A program made the translations under genes and the position numbers. The notes beneath the pieces were generated by a model. It made no database searches. It saw only the letters and a program-made list of their open reading frames with translations, and had not been told where the DNA came from. DNA of 64,000 nt from Azadirachta indica (taxonomy: Eukaryota; Streptophyta; Magnoliopsida; Sapindales; Meliaceae), in NCBI GenBank assembly GCA_022749755.1, contig CM040452.1, forward strand, positions 18,618,350-18,682,349, given 5' to 3'. Of this stretch, positions 47,569 through 58,600 are shown piece by piece; within the stretch, counting starts at the first letter, position 1, and every line of letters starts with the position of its first letter.

Positions 47569-50529
47569 CTATGAATGTGGTAATTTTCTCACCTGCCGCT
47601 GTTCTCCTGTCAGCATTCTTGAATGTGTACATGGGTAGAACCGTTGCTGGAAAATGGATTTGGTCGTGTCATCTTCCCATCTAAGATTATTCCACCAATC
47701 CATATCTCCTCTTATTTCTTTAATGGTAAGTATATTGCAGGCTGAGAATGGCAGCTTTGTCAACTTGGGACAGTTGAAGACCTCAATCTTCTCCAGAACT
47801 GGCCAAGCTATTTTCCTTGAACAAAGAATTCTCAAATTAACCAAATCCCTCAACTCTATGACTCTCAAATTCCTTAGCATTGCGTTAGACACCTTTCCTG
47901 CAAAAACACATTTCATCCTTCTGCAGTCACTAATCCTGATCTCTTCAAGGTTGTGCACCTCTTGAAGCAAAGCAAAAGATATCAGGTTTCTCAGTCTTGG
48001 ACAATTCACCACTTCTAAGGTTCTTAATCTGCCAAAGCACCCTCTTTTAGCCACCATTCCTTCCAAAATGTGCCCTAAACTTCGTAAACGCCTGAGTGTC
48101 AAGTGCTCTAAATCCGGCAACATACTTCTCAGGATATTCTCCCCACTTATTAAACTTGTGATGGAATTACAACTTGATATAGCGAGTGACTTTAAGCTTG
48201 GTAGACCACCCAAACTATTCTTGGAAAGTAATTCAGATAACATACTTATGCCCCCACATAGTATAAGGTCCAGAGCACTCGCATTGCATAATAACCCTTC
48301 AAAAGCTGTTCCAGCGAGCTCGACCCCTCTGAGAATGACTCTTTTCTCATCTTGTTGGGAGGGTAGATAGTTTGAATAGCAACTCCCTGGACCAATGCAT
48401 ATGCTGAACTTACTCAATCTTCTCAGCCAATTAACATCTAAGGCTAGATTATCAACCTTGTCTAGCCTTAAGTGAAGAACTGACAATCTCTCTAGTGACA
48501 GTATTTCATGGAATGATGCCTTGCCTTCTTCTATGCTATTGTCAGGTTCCCATTTATATGCACAGAAAGACATGTCCAAGGCCTCAAGACGAGACAATCC
48601 TGATATGGCTCCAGCCTGGATGCTTTCCAAATGGTGAGAGCCTGACAAGTTCAGTTCTCTTAGATTGCTCAAGTTACCAATATCTCTTGGCAGTTCTCTT
48701 AGTTGAGTGCCAGAGATATCAAGCACTTGAAGTTTATTAAGAACTCCAAGCTGGGGTAGCTTTTCTAGAGAATAACAATTTCTCAAAAGAAGAACACGAA
48801 GCTCCCCTAGATCAATCAGAGTTGGCAAGCAAGTTATGAGAGTATTGCTCAGATTTAGAACTCTAAGTGCTTTAACTTCTCGAAAGAAGTTATCGGGGAT
48901 TTTCTTCAAGGGATTACCTTGAAGGAGCAATACTGTGAGCTCAGAGCATCCCATTAATTGACTAGGTAACCTTGTAATTCTGTTGTTTATAAATGAAATC
49001 CTTGTGAAGGATTTCTGGAACTTTTGTGGCATTTCACACAATGAAAAGCCAGATTGACAGAAAAATCCACTCTCCTTTGATATCCTAACAGCTACATCTC
49101 TCACTATATTATGCATCCTCACAGTTTCAGTACCCTCACCCAGTTCTAACAAGCAAGAGTCTTTCAATTTTTCAATAAAAGCTATCCCTTTATTGAAAGA
49201 TTCCTCCAGAGTTTGGTTTTCATCTATTAGTCCATCAGCTATCCAGCATTGTATAAGTTCACATGCTCTAATTGAGAAGTTTTCTGGATATAAAGAGCAG
49301 TATAGAAAGCACCACTGAAGCAACTTACTTGGCAAAGAGTTGTAACTCCACTTTAGTGACTGATAGACATCTTTCTCGATGCTCCCAAAATTAGCTGTCG
49401 AAAGCTGCAATTCACACAGTGCATTCTTCCACAACGCTTTCATTCTTTTGTTCCTCATGGACTTCCCCACGGTTGTGATAGCTAGCGGCAAACCACAGCA
49501 TTTTCTAGCAATTGCTCTTGCTATTGGATTTATTTCTTCTGACTGGACAACATCTCCTGCATTTTCAGCAAACCAATTCCAAGCCGTCGCTTCATCCAAA
49601 ACTTTCATCTTGACGTCCACATCAGTCATCATATCCCGACAGACATCAAGAGATCGAGTTGTCAGTAGGATCTTACATTTGGCTTGGACATCTCCTCGTG
49701 GAATGCCCACGATATCCAAATCAATTTTCTCCCAAACATCATCCAGAATGAGCAGGAGTTTCTTCTTCGTCATTAATCTTTCGTGTAGTCTCCAAGCCCT
49801 TCTCTCAATGGTCTCTTCTGCATCCAATTCTAACCTCAATCTCTTAGCAATTTGAGATTGAATATCTGTCACATCCAGGTCCTTTGAGACTCTGACCCAG
49901 ATGACAATATTAAAGGCTTCCATCACGGGAGAGGACTCTAACTTGTTGTTTAAGTTTCGCACCAGTGTAGTCTTCCCCACTCCTCCCATACCCCAAACAC
50001 CAATCCTTCTGATCTCATCGTCATTCAGATATCCCTTTAGCTGCTCTAACATTTCCTCTGCCACTCGCTGACCAGAAAGAGATGGCCCCTGCATCCTCTC
50101 AACGGGTTTTATGGGAGTCTTTTTATCAGTCACCACATTCTGAAAATTGCACAATTCTATGAGCTGCTTCACCTCTTTTCTCTTCTTGACCACACGTCTA
50201 CCAAGCTGATAAAGGGAATGCACGTTGCAGCTTAGGCTGCATCCTCGCATAGCAATTCTTTCACTCTCCTCGAGCATTGGTTGCACTTCGCGCGCAATCT
50301 CCTCGACCTTTCTGAGCCATCCCTTGACTTGTATAGTAGGACACTTCCCATCTGCTTCAGCTAATCTAATGTCCTCTTCTATTTCATTTTTTCGGTCGAC
50401 GAGGTCTCCTAGTTCAGTCCGAAGAGCTTTGATGTTACCATGGAGTTTTTTAATGGTCGCAATCTTTGAGCAGAAGAAGATGGTAATGAGCTTACCTACT
50501 TCAACAATAATTGCACCAACACTTTCCAT
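47569..50529 (-). CDS. CC-NB-LRR disease resistance protein (RPS2/RPS5-like clade)
   Basis: An intact single-exon NLR of 986 codons from ATG 50529; an earlier in-frame non-ATG extension is not needed. NLRs act as ATP-dependent switches that sense pathogen effectors and trigger immunity. The CC domain is residues 1-150 (WLRKVEEIAREV; LGRRVVKKRKEVKQL) and lacks a typical EDVID motif, as in the RPS2/RPS5 clade. NB-ARC: P-loop GMGGVGKTT at 180-188, Walker B LLLILDDVWE 258-267, RNBS-B CKILLTTRS 285-293, GLPLA 346-350, RNBS-D CFLYCSLYPE 407-416. The MHD motif reads MHN (472-474). LRRs run from about 515 to 950 (LRVLNLSNTLITCLPTLIDL; LQVLDISGTQLRELPRDIGN). There are no frame lesions. Paralogous to the broken copy at 34091-43057. 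Confidence 0.93.
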   Translation of the reverse strand: MESVGAIIVEVGKLITIFFCSKIATIKKLHGNIKALRTELGDLVDRKNEIEEDIRLAEADGKCPTIQVKGWLRKVEEIAREVQPMLEESERIAMRGCSLSCNVHSLYQLGRRVVKKRKEVKQLIELCNFQNVVTDKKTPIKPVERMQGPSLSGQRVAEEMLEQLKGYLNDDEIRRIGVWGMGGVGKTTLVRNLNNKLESSPVMEAFNIVIWVRVSKDLDVTDIQSQIAKRLRLELDAEETIERRAWRLHERLMTKKKLLLILDDVWEKIDLDIVGIPRGDVQAKCKILLTTRSLDVCRDMMTDVDVKMKVLDEATAWNWFAENAGDVVQSEEINPIARAIARKCCGLPLAITTVGKSMRNKRMKALWKNALCELQLSTANFGSIEKDVYQSLKWSYNSLPSKLLQWCFLYCSLYPENFSIRACELIQCWIADGLIDENQTLEESFNKGIAFIEKLKDSCLLELGEGTETVRMHNIVRDVAVRISKESGFFCQSGFSLCEMPQKFQKSFTRISFINNRITRLPSQLMGCSELTVLLLQGNPLKKIPDNFFREVKALRVLNLSNTLITCLPTLIDLGELRVLLLRNCYSLEKLPQLGVLNKLQVLDISGTQLRELPRDIGNLSNLRELNLSGSHHLESIQAGAISGLSRLEALDMSFCAYKWEPDNSIEEGKASFHEILSLERLSVLHLRLDKVDNLALDVNWLRRLSKFSICIGPGSCYSNYLPSQQDEKRVILRGVELAGTAFEGLLCNASALDLILCGGISMLSELLSKNSLGGLPSLKSLAISSCNSITSLISGENILRSMLPDLEHLTLRRLRSLGHILEGMVAKRGCFGRLRTLEVVNCPRLRNLISFALLQEVHNLEEIRISDCRRMKCVFAGKVSNAMLRNLRVIELRDLVNLRILCSRKIAWPVLEKIEVFNCPKLTKLPFSACNILTIKEIRGDMDWWNNLRWEDDTTKSIFQQRFYPCTHSRMLTGEQRQVRKLPHS

Positions 50530-51329
50530 GGCAGGGAGATTGAAGAAATACAATTAAAGAGTTTTTATAGCTTAACGTTGTCATAGACCACATGCGGATA
50601 GAAAGAGGAAATTGACAAGCAACAAGAACAAGAGTTTGACCCGTTTTGTTTCTAATACCATAATAGTCCAAATAAAGGAAATTGCTGTGGATGTTCTAAT
50701 TTTGGCTTCAGCCCTCTTTCATACTCGGTTTTTGCTACCATGTAAGGAATAGAAACTTCCAGAGACTCATCAAGCATATATCAAACTAAAATCTTTCGAT
50801 TACTCCAAGAACTGGACAGAATTTTGATGTCACTTTAAACTAAGAAACTGCAGATTCCAATGCAGATCATGCTCAGATGCCCTGGACTTATTCCCTGACC
50901 GTCCATCAATAGTTGACCTCTATCTCACCAAAATGATTTCTGAAAAGCAACTCTTCTAAAGCCTTACCCGGTGGATCTACTAAATGAAATGCGCACTTTC
51001 CCAATCAATGTATACAGTCATTGTTGTATACGGTGTTATGTATTTAATTATGTTAGATGTAAGCTGTCAAACATTCCTACTCAACTTAATTTTAACGAGG
51101 CTAGAGATACTCGAGCAAAATTTCCAAGGACAATCTCTGCATTCCAATCTCAATTTTATCTGGTCTCGTCTAGTACTTATCATCATCCAATCTGGAATGT
51201 TTTTGACCGAACAATACTAACCATATATATTTTATTATTATTACAAAAGCTCTAAGCGTAAATATCATGGAACAAAATTGACAGAACTCATAAGTAGTAC
51301 TCTTCAGAGCGTTGCAGGGTCAACGTGAT
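50530..51329. other. Intergenic: NLR promoter side
   Basis: 800 bp upstream of the NLR start. Short ORFs at 50971-51255 lack family features. No repeat is recognised until the GAUT12 fragment begins. Confidence 0.5.
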
Positions 51330-51668
51330 TGCTCTGTTCTTGATTTTTCTTCCTCTTATGTTGGGGAGTGTTTAAGGATCCTAGGAAGAGGGACTGATTC
51401 CAATGTGATGTTCAGACCCCTTAATTTCACTGCAATAATATTTTTCTTCGCAGACAATTGAATATAAAAATATTAGAGGGATTTGATGTTAATTCTCAAG
51501 ATGTAATGAGAATTACTTTTTCCGGTTTATGATAGGCCCCAGAAGTGATATACGCATTAGCATTAGCATTAGCATTAGCATTAGGATTGGCAAAGATGAT
51601 GAATTAAAATATACAAGGAAGATATGATACTGAATAATTAAAGGAGATTAGATTAAGCAAATGTTAAG
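51330..51668 (+). pseudogene. GAUT12/IRX8 fragment (exon 2, intron 2, start of exon 3)
   Basis: Degenerate match to 61060-61400 of the intact GAUT12 gene on the same strand, 9.6 kb downstream. Shared blocks are the exon 2 end (GACTGATTCCAATGTGATG against GGCTGAGTCCAATGTTATC), the intron start (CCCCTTAATTTCACTGCA in both), the intron end (GGTTTATGATAGG against GGTTTGTGATAGG) and the exon 3 start (CCAGAAGTGATATAC in both), then GCAAAGATGATGAATTA against GCAAAGATGAATTA. A run of five GCATTA units (51554-51583) replaces exon 3 codons, and later sequence is gapped. The intron is retained, so this is a DNA-level duplication and not a retrocopy. No other GAUT exons were found nearby. Confidence 0.85.
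51554..51583. repeat. Hexanucleotide microsatellite (GCATTA)5
   Basis: Five perfect GCATTA units inside the exon 3-like part of the GAUT12 fragment. The parent gene has no such repeat there. Confidence 0.95.
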
Positions 51669-51808
51669 AACATTAATTAATTAATTAATTAATTTCCAGT
51701 ACAGAGGGGAGTTTTATTTCAATCTGGATGATCGGGTTTCCAATGCGATTTAACTTATTAAAGATTAAGCCTTGCAAATATAATAATATGTTGTAGTAAG
51801 ATGCAATA

Positions 51809-54232
51809 TTAAATTACAGGATCCCTCAACAGTGAGGCAACGTGGTCTTTCATCAAATAAGAATGGGTGCAGTGATCCTTGCCATCCTTGTACATAAAAT
51901 CGATTGCACGTGCAAGATTAATAAATCGTTCCAGCAGAGGGTTAGGGACATCATCACTTAGCTTGAGAAGCTCCCCATTTATGTCTTTCCAAGCACTCCC
52001 AATTTCTTGCTTCAACACTTTAGCTGCCTCTTCCTCCGACACACCGTGCTGCTTCATGTAGCGTTCAATTGCTGATGCCACGTGTCCTCTCTTCTGCTCA
52101 AACTATGTACAAAATTAATTAAACATCAATACATAATATATATATATATATATATAGTTAATAATAACAAGCTCAAATTAGATTTTCATATACATAATAT
52201 ATATATAATATCTGTTTTTGAACATAATATTGTCGTACATATTTAACTAACAATTATTTTCTATAAAATATTTTTAAAAAATTGTTATATTTAACTAATA
52301 ATATATAAAGACAAATTAATTTATAAAATTATAGTTAACAAATTTATATTTAATTAGTTAAAATTATTAATTTATTTATTTTTTACTAAAATTTGTTATT
52401 TTAATCTCATACAAAATTATTTTTAATTACTATTACAAAATAAAAAATTTTCATTGTGATTTTTATAAACCAATTTTAATTATATAAATTTAATTTTTTT
52501 TTTCAATTTGTTATTGCAAATTATTAGTTTAAGGAAGTAAAGGGAGGAAAATGGTAAATTTAATTAATTAATTAATTAATAATAAAACTGTAGAATGAAT
52601 TAATTTAGTTGATTTGGTGTAGTAGGTAGGTAATTAGGTAAGTAAAGTACCTTGTGGGTTGCTATGTCATCCATGAGCCTAACAATAATTGTTGTTGCTT
52701 TTAAAATGTTAGGGTTATTGGAGAGCCAATGGAAAGACTCCTCAGTCGCAATCTCACCCATGCCAAGAAAAGTGATCGTTGTGACCAGAAAATGGCCACC
52801 AGTTACCAATGCCACTGGATAATATTCCTCCATCGTTGGAACATAACCTACGTTGAACCATACGGCCTCTTCCAAGTACGCTTGAACTACTTCTTCCAAC
52901 TGATCATCAGATCATCACCAGGGATAATACTCAATACATATATATACATATACATATATTAATCCAACTCAAATTAGTTAAAAGAAATATCAAAAGGCAA
53001 ATTAATTAATTAATTAAGCAAGGCACTAAATTAAAAAGCCAGAGAGAGCGAGAGATCATATATATATATATATATATCTAATTAAGTACCGTCTTTTTGG
53101 CATAGTACATGCAGTACAGTCTTCCTTGCTTGGTCATGTCTTCCTCAATTTCATTGAAGAGATTTAACATTATCTTATAAATCGATTTCATGTATTCCGG
53201 AAGTTTATCCATCGCATCAATGTTCCATCTGAAAATCAAATAATTAACGGGCCATATATATTAGTTATGATTATTTATTTTACATATATATACACACACC
53301 CATGTTTAATTAAGTTAGTTAATTAATTAACCTTTTGACTACTTCTGTGAAGAGCCTGAGTTCCTCAAGTTTACCAAACGAATCAAAAGTATCATCCAAT
53401 ATGGTTAACAAGCAGCATACTTTGGTCAGCATCCTTCTGCCAAATGTATATCGGGGCTCAAAGTATATTGCCAACACCCAAAAATATAACTCTACCAATC
53501 TATCTCTTACGTAAGGTAGCTTTGTAGTAACATCTAAATCTTTCCACCACCTGATTATGATCATGATATATATAAATGATTTTGATCAGCTGCTTAACCT
53601 AAAATTAAGGATAGAAATAAATAAATAAAACATCAATATTTCGCTTGATCACTTCACTTGTATTTATGTATAATATACAATAAAAATAAAAATAAAAATA
53701 AAATGATGATGAATTAAATTACGTACCGTGTGAGGTCACTTAGTTCTTTCTGATGCATTGCTTGTACTATGTTGAAGTCTAACTTTGCGAATCTCAATAA
53801 AATATTATTGTACTGTGAATCATCTTTTGGATATGTATCCAAAGAATACCTTGCCTCTACTCTTGGTAAGGCTCGGCGGAGGGAACGGAAGAGAACATGA
53901 TTTATTTGTTCTGCAAGACTAGGGTTTACATGATGAGACGACGACAGTAGCATTGAGTTAAGGTTAGTGGTGGTGAATGCGATGGCTTCGTCTAGAATAC
54001 CTTCTCCCGGAATGGCTAGGTGTGCTGCTTCGTACAAACTTAGCATGCTCTGAACATCAGTTATTAAGGATGCCTTGAATTTACCTTCATTGTCTTTGAA
54101 CTTCTCAAACACATCTGCTAGCTCACCATAATATACATATATACATGCATCCAAAATACAAAATAACTAAGAAGCCAGCCCCACTTAGCTATAGCTAGCT
54201 AGACAGCCATTTGATTATTATACATTATGAAA

Positions 54233-54263
<31 letters not shown>

Positions 54264-54890
54264 GCTTAATCAGGAAGGATCAGTACATACCAGATGAAAT
54301 CTTAATTGCTGCTTGTCTAAACAAACGAAATTGAAGGGAAACATAATAGAGATCATCATTATCATAATCATTATCATTATGATCATGATGTATTTTGTCT
54401 AATGCATATTGTATCTCCTTCTCGAAGTGGTAAGCCACACCGAAGCGTTGGACTGCATCAATCAAGAGCAGTTTCTCAGCAGGTTTATCAGGAGTATTAG
54501 TGGCTGTTATCATCCTCCTCACTTCTTCTTTCACTGCTTCGTATTCCTCTTCAGTTGCAGTATTCATTAATGTCTGCACGCAAACAATTAAAAGTCAAAC
54601 AAAACAACTAATATTTATGCATACTTTGATCACATTCCCGCAACATACACACACACACACACAAACACACGCTCTTTATCAATTGTCTTAATAATATAAC
54701 CCAATTAATTCTACACTAGGATGCATGTGTTTAATTAGGTGATCAGTCTTTAATTACGCACCTTGAAATCGGAAGTAAAGTTGAGGAAATAGTTTCCCCA
54801 TATACTAGGATGGAAATCTGCGATGTGACGAACAGAATTTTCAGTAGAACTCGAGACTACTACCGCTGGAACTTGATGATCAGCAGACAT
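51809..54890 (-). CDS. Sesquiterpene synthase, TPS-a subfamily (valencene synthase-like)
   Basis: Class I terpene synthases ionise farnesyl diphosphate in the cytosol and cyclise it to sesquiterpenes. Seven exons join in frame: 54890-54762, 54573-54291, 54117-53727, 53550-53332, 53228-53090, 52899-52651, 52102-51809. They total 1704 nt, or 567 aa, the usual length and exon number of TPS-a/b genes. There is no transit peptide. The RRx8W-like start is RHIADFHPSIW. RDRLVELYFW precedes the Mg-binding DDxxD (DDTFD, 319-323), and the NSE/DTE site is DDIATHKFE (464-472), followed by QKRGHVASAIERY. Overall it resembles recalled Citrus valencene synthase (EKEIQYALDKI; NEIEEDMTKQGR; VGYVPTMEEYYPVAL). 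Residues about 110-125 hold an odd His/Asp/Asn run. The product cannot be deduced. Confidence 0.92.
52136..52156. repeat. (TA)n microsatellite in last TPS intron
   Basis: About ten TA units. Another (AT)n run of similar size lies at 53059-53078 in the intron between exons 5 and 6. Confidence 0.9.
54240..54263. repeat. (AT)12 microsatellite in TPS intron
   Basis: Perfect AT dinucleotide run close to the donor of exon 2. A (CA)n run lies at about 54648-54671 in the first intron. Confidence 0.95.
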
Positions 54891-54997
54891 CGTTCTTTTT
54901 AGACAAATTAATTAGCAAATTAAGAGAAGACAATTTTTTTGGAGCTAAGAGGAGTTTCTTGTAGATACGCCTTGTGTTGATCTATCTGTTAATGCAC

Positions 54998-55005
54998 ATA
55001 TATAC
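54998..55005 (-). promoter_or_regulatory. Candidate TATA box of the terpene synthase gene
   Basis: On the minus strand GTATATAT lies about 110 nt upstream of the ATG at 54890, giving a short leader. An 8-bp inverted repeat (TTCATCAG / CTGATGAA) lies just upstream at 55021-55042. Assigned by position and sequence only. Confidence 0.45.
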
Positions 55006-55083
55006 AAGTTCCGTTGCTACTTCATCAGAATCTGCTGATGAATGAATCCTCTATCCTCTCTCTCACACACAGTGACAGCTTTT

Positions 55084-55610
55084 ACTTTTACTCTTTTTTT
55101 TTTTAAAATTAAATTAATTTAGTGATCAAGTAACATGTGTCCTTAGTCCGGCCGGCCGAAATAATAATTGAAGATTAAACATGTGTATATATATTTAAAT
55201 ATGATTAAAATGTTATGATTACTACTCATGCAATTAGCTGAGTGAATCTACACAAAATAGTTAATATATATATATTTACACCAATTAATTCAGTTGCATA
55301 AATTGTTTAAAAAACAAAAATTGAACAAATGATACATTTTATTCTGTCCGTATATACATACGTGTATATATATATATATATATTTGAATCCATCACTCTC
55401 CTGATGAATCGATCCTCAATCAACTTTCACTTTTTTATTAATTTTAAATTAATTTAGTGATCAAGTAACATGTCTCCTTAATTTTTATTTTTTTAACCAA
55501 AAGGCCGCCCGAAATAATTGAAGATTAAACATATGTAATGTGAATAACATTGTGTATTTATATTCAAAACATATTAAAATGTTGGATATATGATTCTTAT
55601 TTATGCCAGC
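55084..55610. repeat. Direct duplication in the TPS promoter
   Basis: 55084-55240 and 55426-55610 share AATTTAGTGATCAAGTAACA, then CGAAATAATTGAAGATTAAA-like sequence (the first copy has an extra AATAAT), then ATTAAAATGTT. Both copies follow CTGATGAAT...ATCCTC and precede similar AT-rich text. They are clearly diverged by substitutions and small gaps. Confidence 0.8.
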
Positions 55611-58600
55611 TATTAGAATATTAACATCTTATTCAATTTAGTCTTGGTAAGTACATTCCTATTTTACCTAATATTTATTTTTCTCCTATTTTATATTAAA
55701 TTAGGATTTTTAGTTTATATTGAATTATTATTTGAGCCAATATAAAGGTACTACTCATGTACATTCATTGTTGTGAAAATCATAAAATTCAATAGTTAAT
55801 GAGGGGTGATCTAGGAATAAAAGGTTGTATGAGAAGAGAATTAACATTGTCTCGGGACACCGTGTCCTAGGACATCTTTTAAAAAAAAAAAAAATCTAAT
55901 TTTTTTCAAAAACACCTCACTTTTTCTTAAAATATCTTTTAAGAAAAGGAAACCAATTTTATCATAGGCCATTTTACTTATTTCTAGGACGTCCTTAAAG
56001 GAGAAAATAGTTAGTTTTGTCCTAAAACACCTTTTTGAAAGAAAGCCACCTCCTATAAGCATTAGTTACTTCCCAACACATTGTCGTCTCTGTCACTTAC
56101 TCTCTTCCACCATAAATCGGACTACTCTTTTCCACCACGGATCCATTGTTCGATTTGCTGTACTAAGTTGAAATAGAGATGAGTAAATTAAGGTAAAGAT
56201 CAACATACATCTACCTCTAAAAATATAGGAAAAAAATCCAAATATTATTAATGATGAAAAATTAGAACTGTACCAAAAACAATAAAAAAGTAATAAGATT
56301 ACATTTTCAAATCCTATAACAGATCAATATTAACATCAAAAAAAATAAAAGAGAATATTATAAAGTATAGTTGTGGTTTGAGATTGTGAGACAATGAGGT
56401 TATTAGGATCTTCAAAACTGGTGGCTTATTCAACAGCTTGAGGGCGACGAGGGCATTTAATTCAATCTCTAGTCTTTAATCAACAGGGAATTGTCACGAT
56501 TAGGTGAGCGATCTGAGAGGAGGCTTGGCTTGGGGGCAGTGGTGATATAAAGAAGGTGACAATGAGATGAGAAAGATGGCTAGATGGTTAGTTGGTGCAA
56601 CAAACTAAAAGGACGCTTGCCTTGGGCGGGCACAATGGTGTTGTGCAAAGGACATTGATGAGATAAGGATGGTCGATGATGTGCCAAAGAGATGAGGATG
56701 ACGATGAGATAAGGTATAAGGCGAGTACGATGATCTAGGTCGAGTTCAATAAATTTTTTATAACATGATAAAAAAATTATGAATATTTATTTTATTTTTA
56801 TTTATATTAATAATTGAATAGGTTTTCTTTATATTTGTTTGATTTATTTGTTAAATGACCGAAACACTCTTTATTTTATTAAGTCAACTAATAGTGTGAA
56901 AAGTTTAGGGGAGATAAACGCCTATTTTTGAATTTGCACCATCTAAATGATAAATCTCTAAACCTCAGGGGAGTAAAGTGATATTATTTCGCAAAATTAT
57001 CAAGATAATAAATTTTTTTGTCGGCGCGAGTTTTCATTTTTTGTTTTCTCTCTCACTGATTTTTATATATATATATATACATATCTAATTTTCTTATGCT
57101 TCATGTTTCTCCGGTACATTGAACAACTACTTTAATGATTTTTAAAACAATTAATAAAAAATCACTGACAATATTTATAAGATGCATATTATAATTTAAC
57201 ACATTATTTAAGTTTTTTTAATATTACACATTAATAAAAGTTACTGAAAATATTTGTAAGATCGTGTTATTGTTTAATATATTATTTAAATTTTTTTAAT
57301 ATATTATTTTTTTTTTTAGAAGATAAGGATTCTTATTAGTCAAACTATGATCTGGATGGCCAATATACTATTTAAGTTAAAAATTATAATTTAATTAATT
57401 AATTAATATATCAACCACAATTAGATATTGCAAATCTAGCTAATAAAGTGAGATCCATTTGGGTTTATTTTTAGGCTACTAATAGAAAGTGTACTAATTA
57501 GTGGTCCAAGAAGATACGAGGGGTCCATAGGAGATTTGGCAAAGGAAAAGACATTTGTGGTAATTAAGATTAAAAAATAAAAAGATGGAGAATATATTGA
57601 CACATTAATTAAGAATTAAAAAGAAAGAAAATTTTGAATTATTGTTTACAGAAGGACAACATCTCAATATCAGATTAGAGAATTATTTTTTTGAAAAGGT
57701 TGATCAGAACACTTACAAGAGTAATGAATCACGATTTGAATGATTATTAATTTGTATCAATCAATCAATCAATGAAATAAAATTTTATTGCAATTTGTTT
57801 TGTTTTGTTTAACTTTTCACAACATTTTTAATGATTAGCTAACCAGGTTAATTAGGCCAACGTTATATGATAATAATAACAATAATAATTTGTTAGGAAG
57901 GCTCTTCTAGAGGTGTTACTTTAATTATTGATTGATGATTTTAACTGGATAGCTAAGAATTAAGAATTAACTAATATTACTTCACTATCTGTAAAACAAT
58001 AATTTGGATCAGGTCGTTATAATTACTCAACATAAATTTAAAATAATTAAATAATATAAAATTTAAAAAAATTTATACGAATAATAATCATTATATTTGC
58101 GTTATTTATTTAATAATCAGATCGTAATTGTGTTTAAGTTTTTTAACTTATATATTCGTTTCAAAAATACATTTAAGACTTATTTAAAATTATGATTAAT
58201 TTTTATTATATTTGTAAAACATTTAAATGAGAAAAAAATAAATTTTTATGTTACACTGTCCAAATTTAATGTTTAAATAAGTTCAATATATAAATGTATG
58301 AAAAATATCAAAAAAATAAAAATTAAAAAGTTAAAAAATTTAATTTTATTTAATCGTATTTAAATAAATAATTGTGTTTAAATAAATCAATTATGATACG
58401 AATATAATTTATTTAAACACGATTAATAAACTTGTCGTTTTTATATTTAAATTTTTAACGCAATTAATAAAGAAATTAAATTCATACTGATTGAAATTTT
58501 TTATACCCACTAATAATACAATACAGTATTGCTTATTTACATAACTTGTCACTCATAATTATGTATGCCAACTCCAACTGGTTTAATTAAGACTACTTAT

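Noticed and set aside
49379..49855. 158-codon + strand ORF opposite the NLR NB-ARC
   Set aside because: Lies wholly opposite the intact NLR frame and has no motif of its own.
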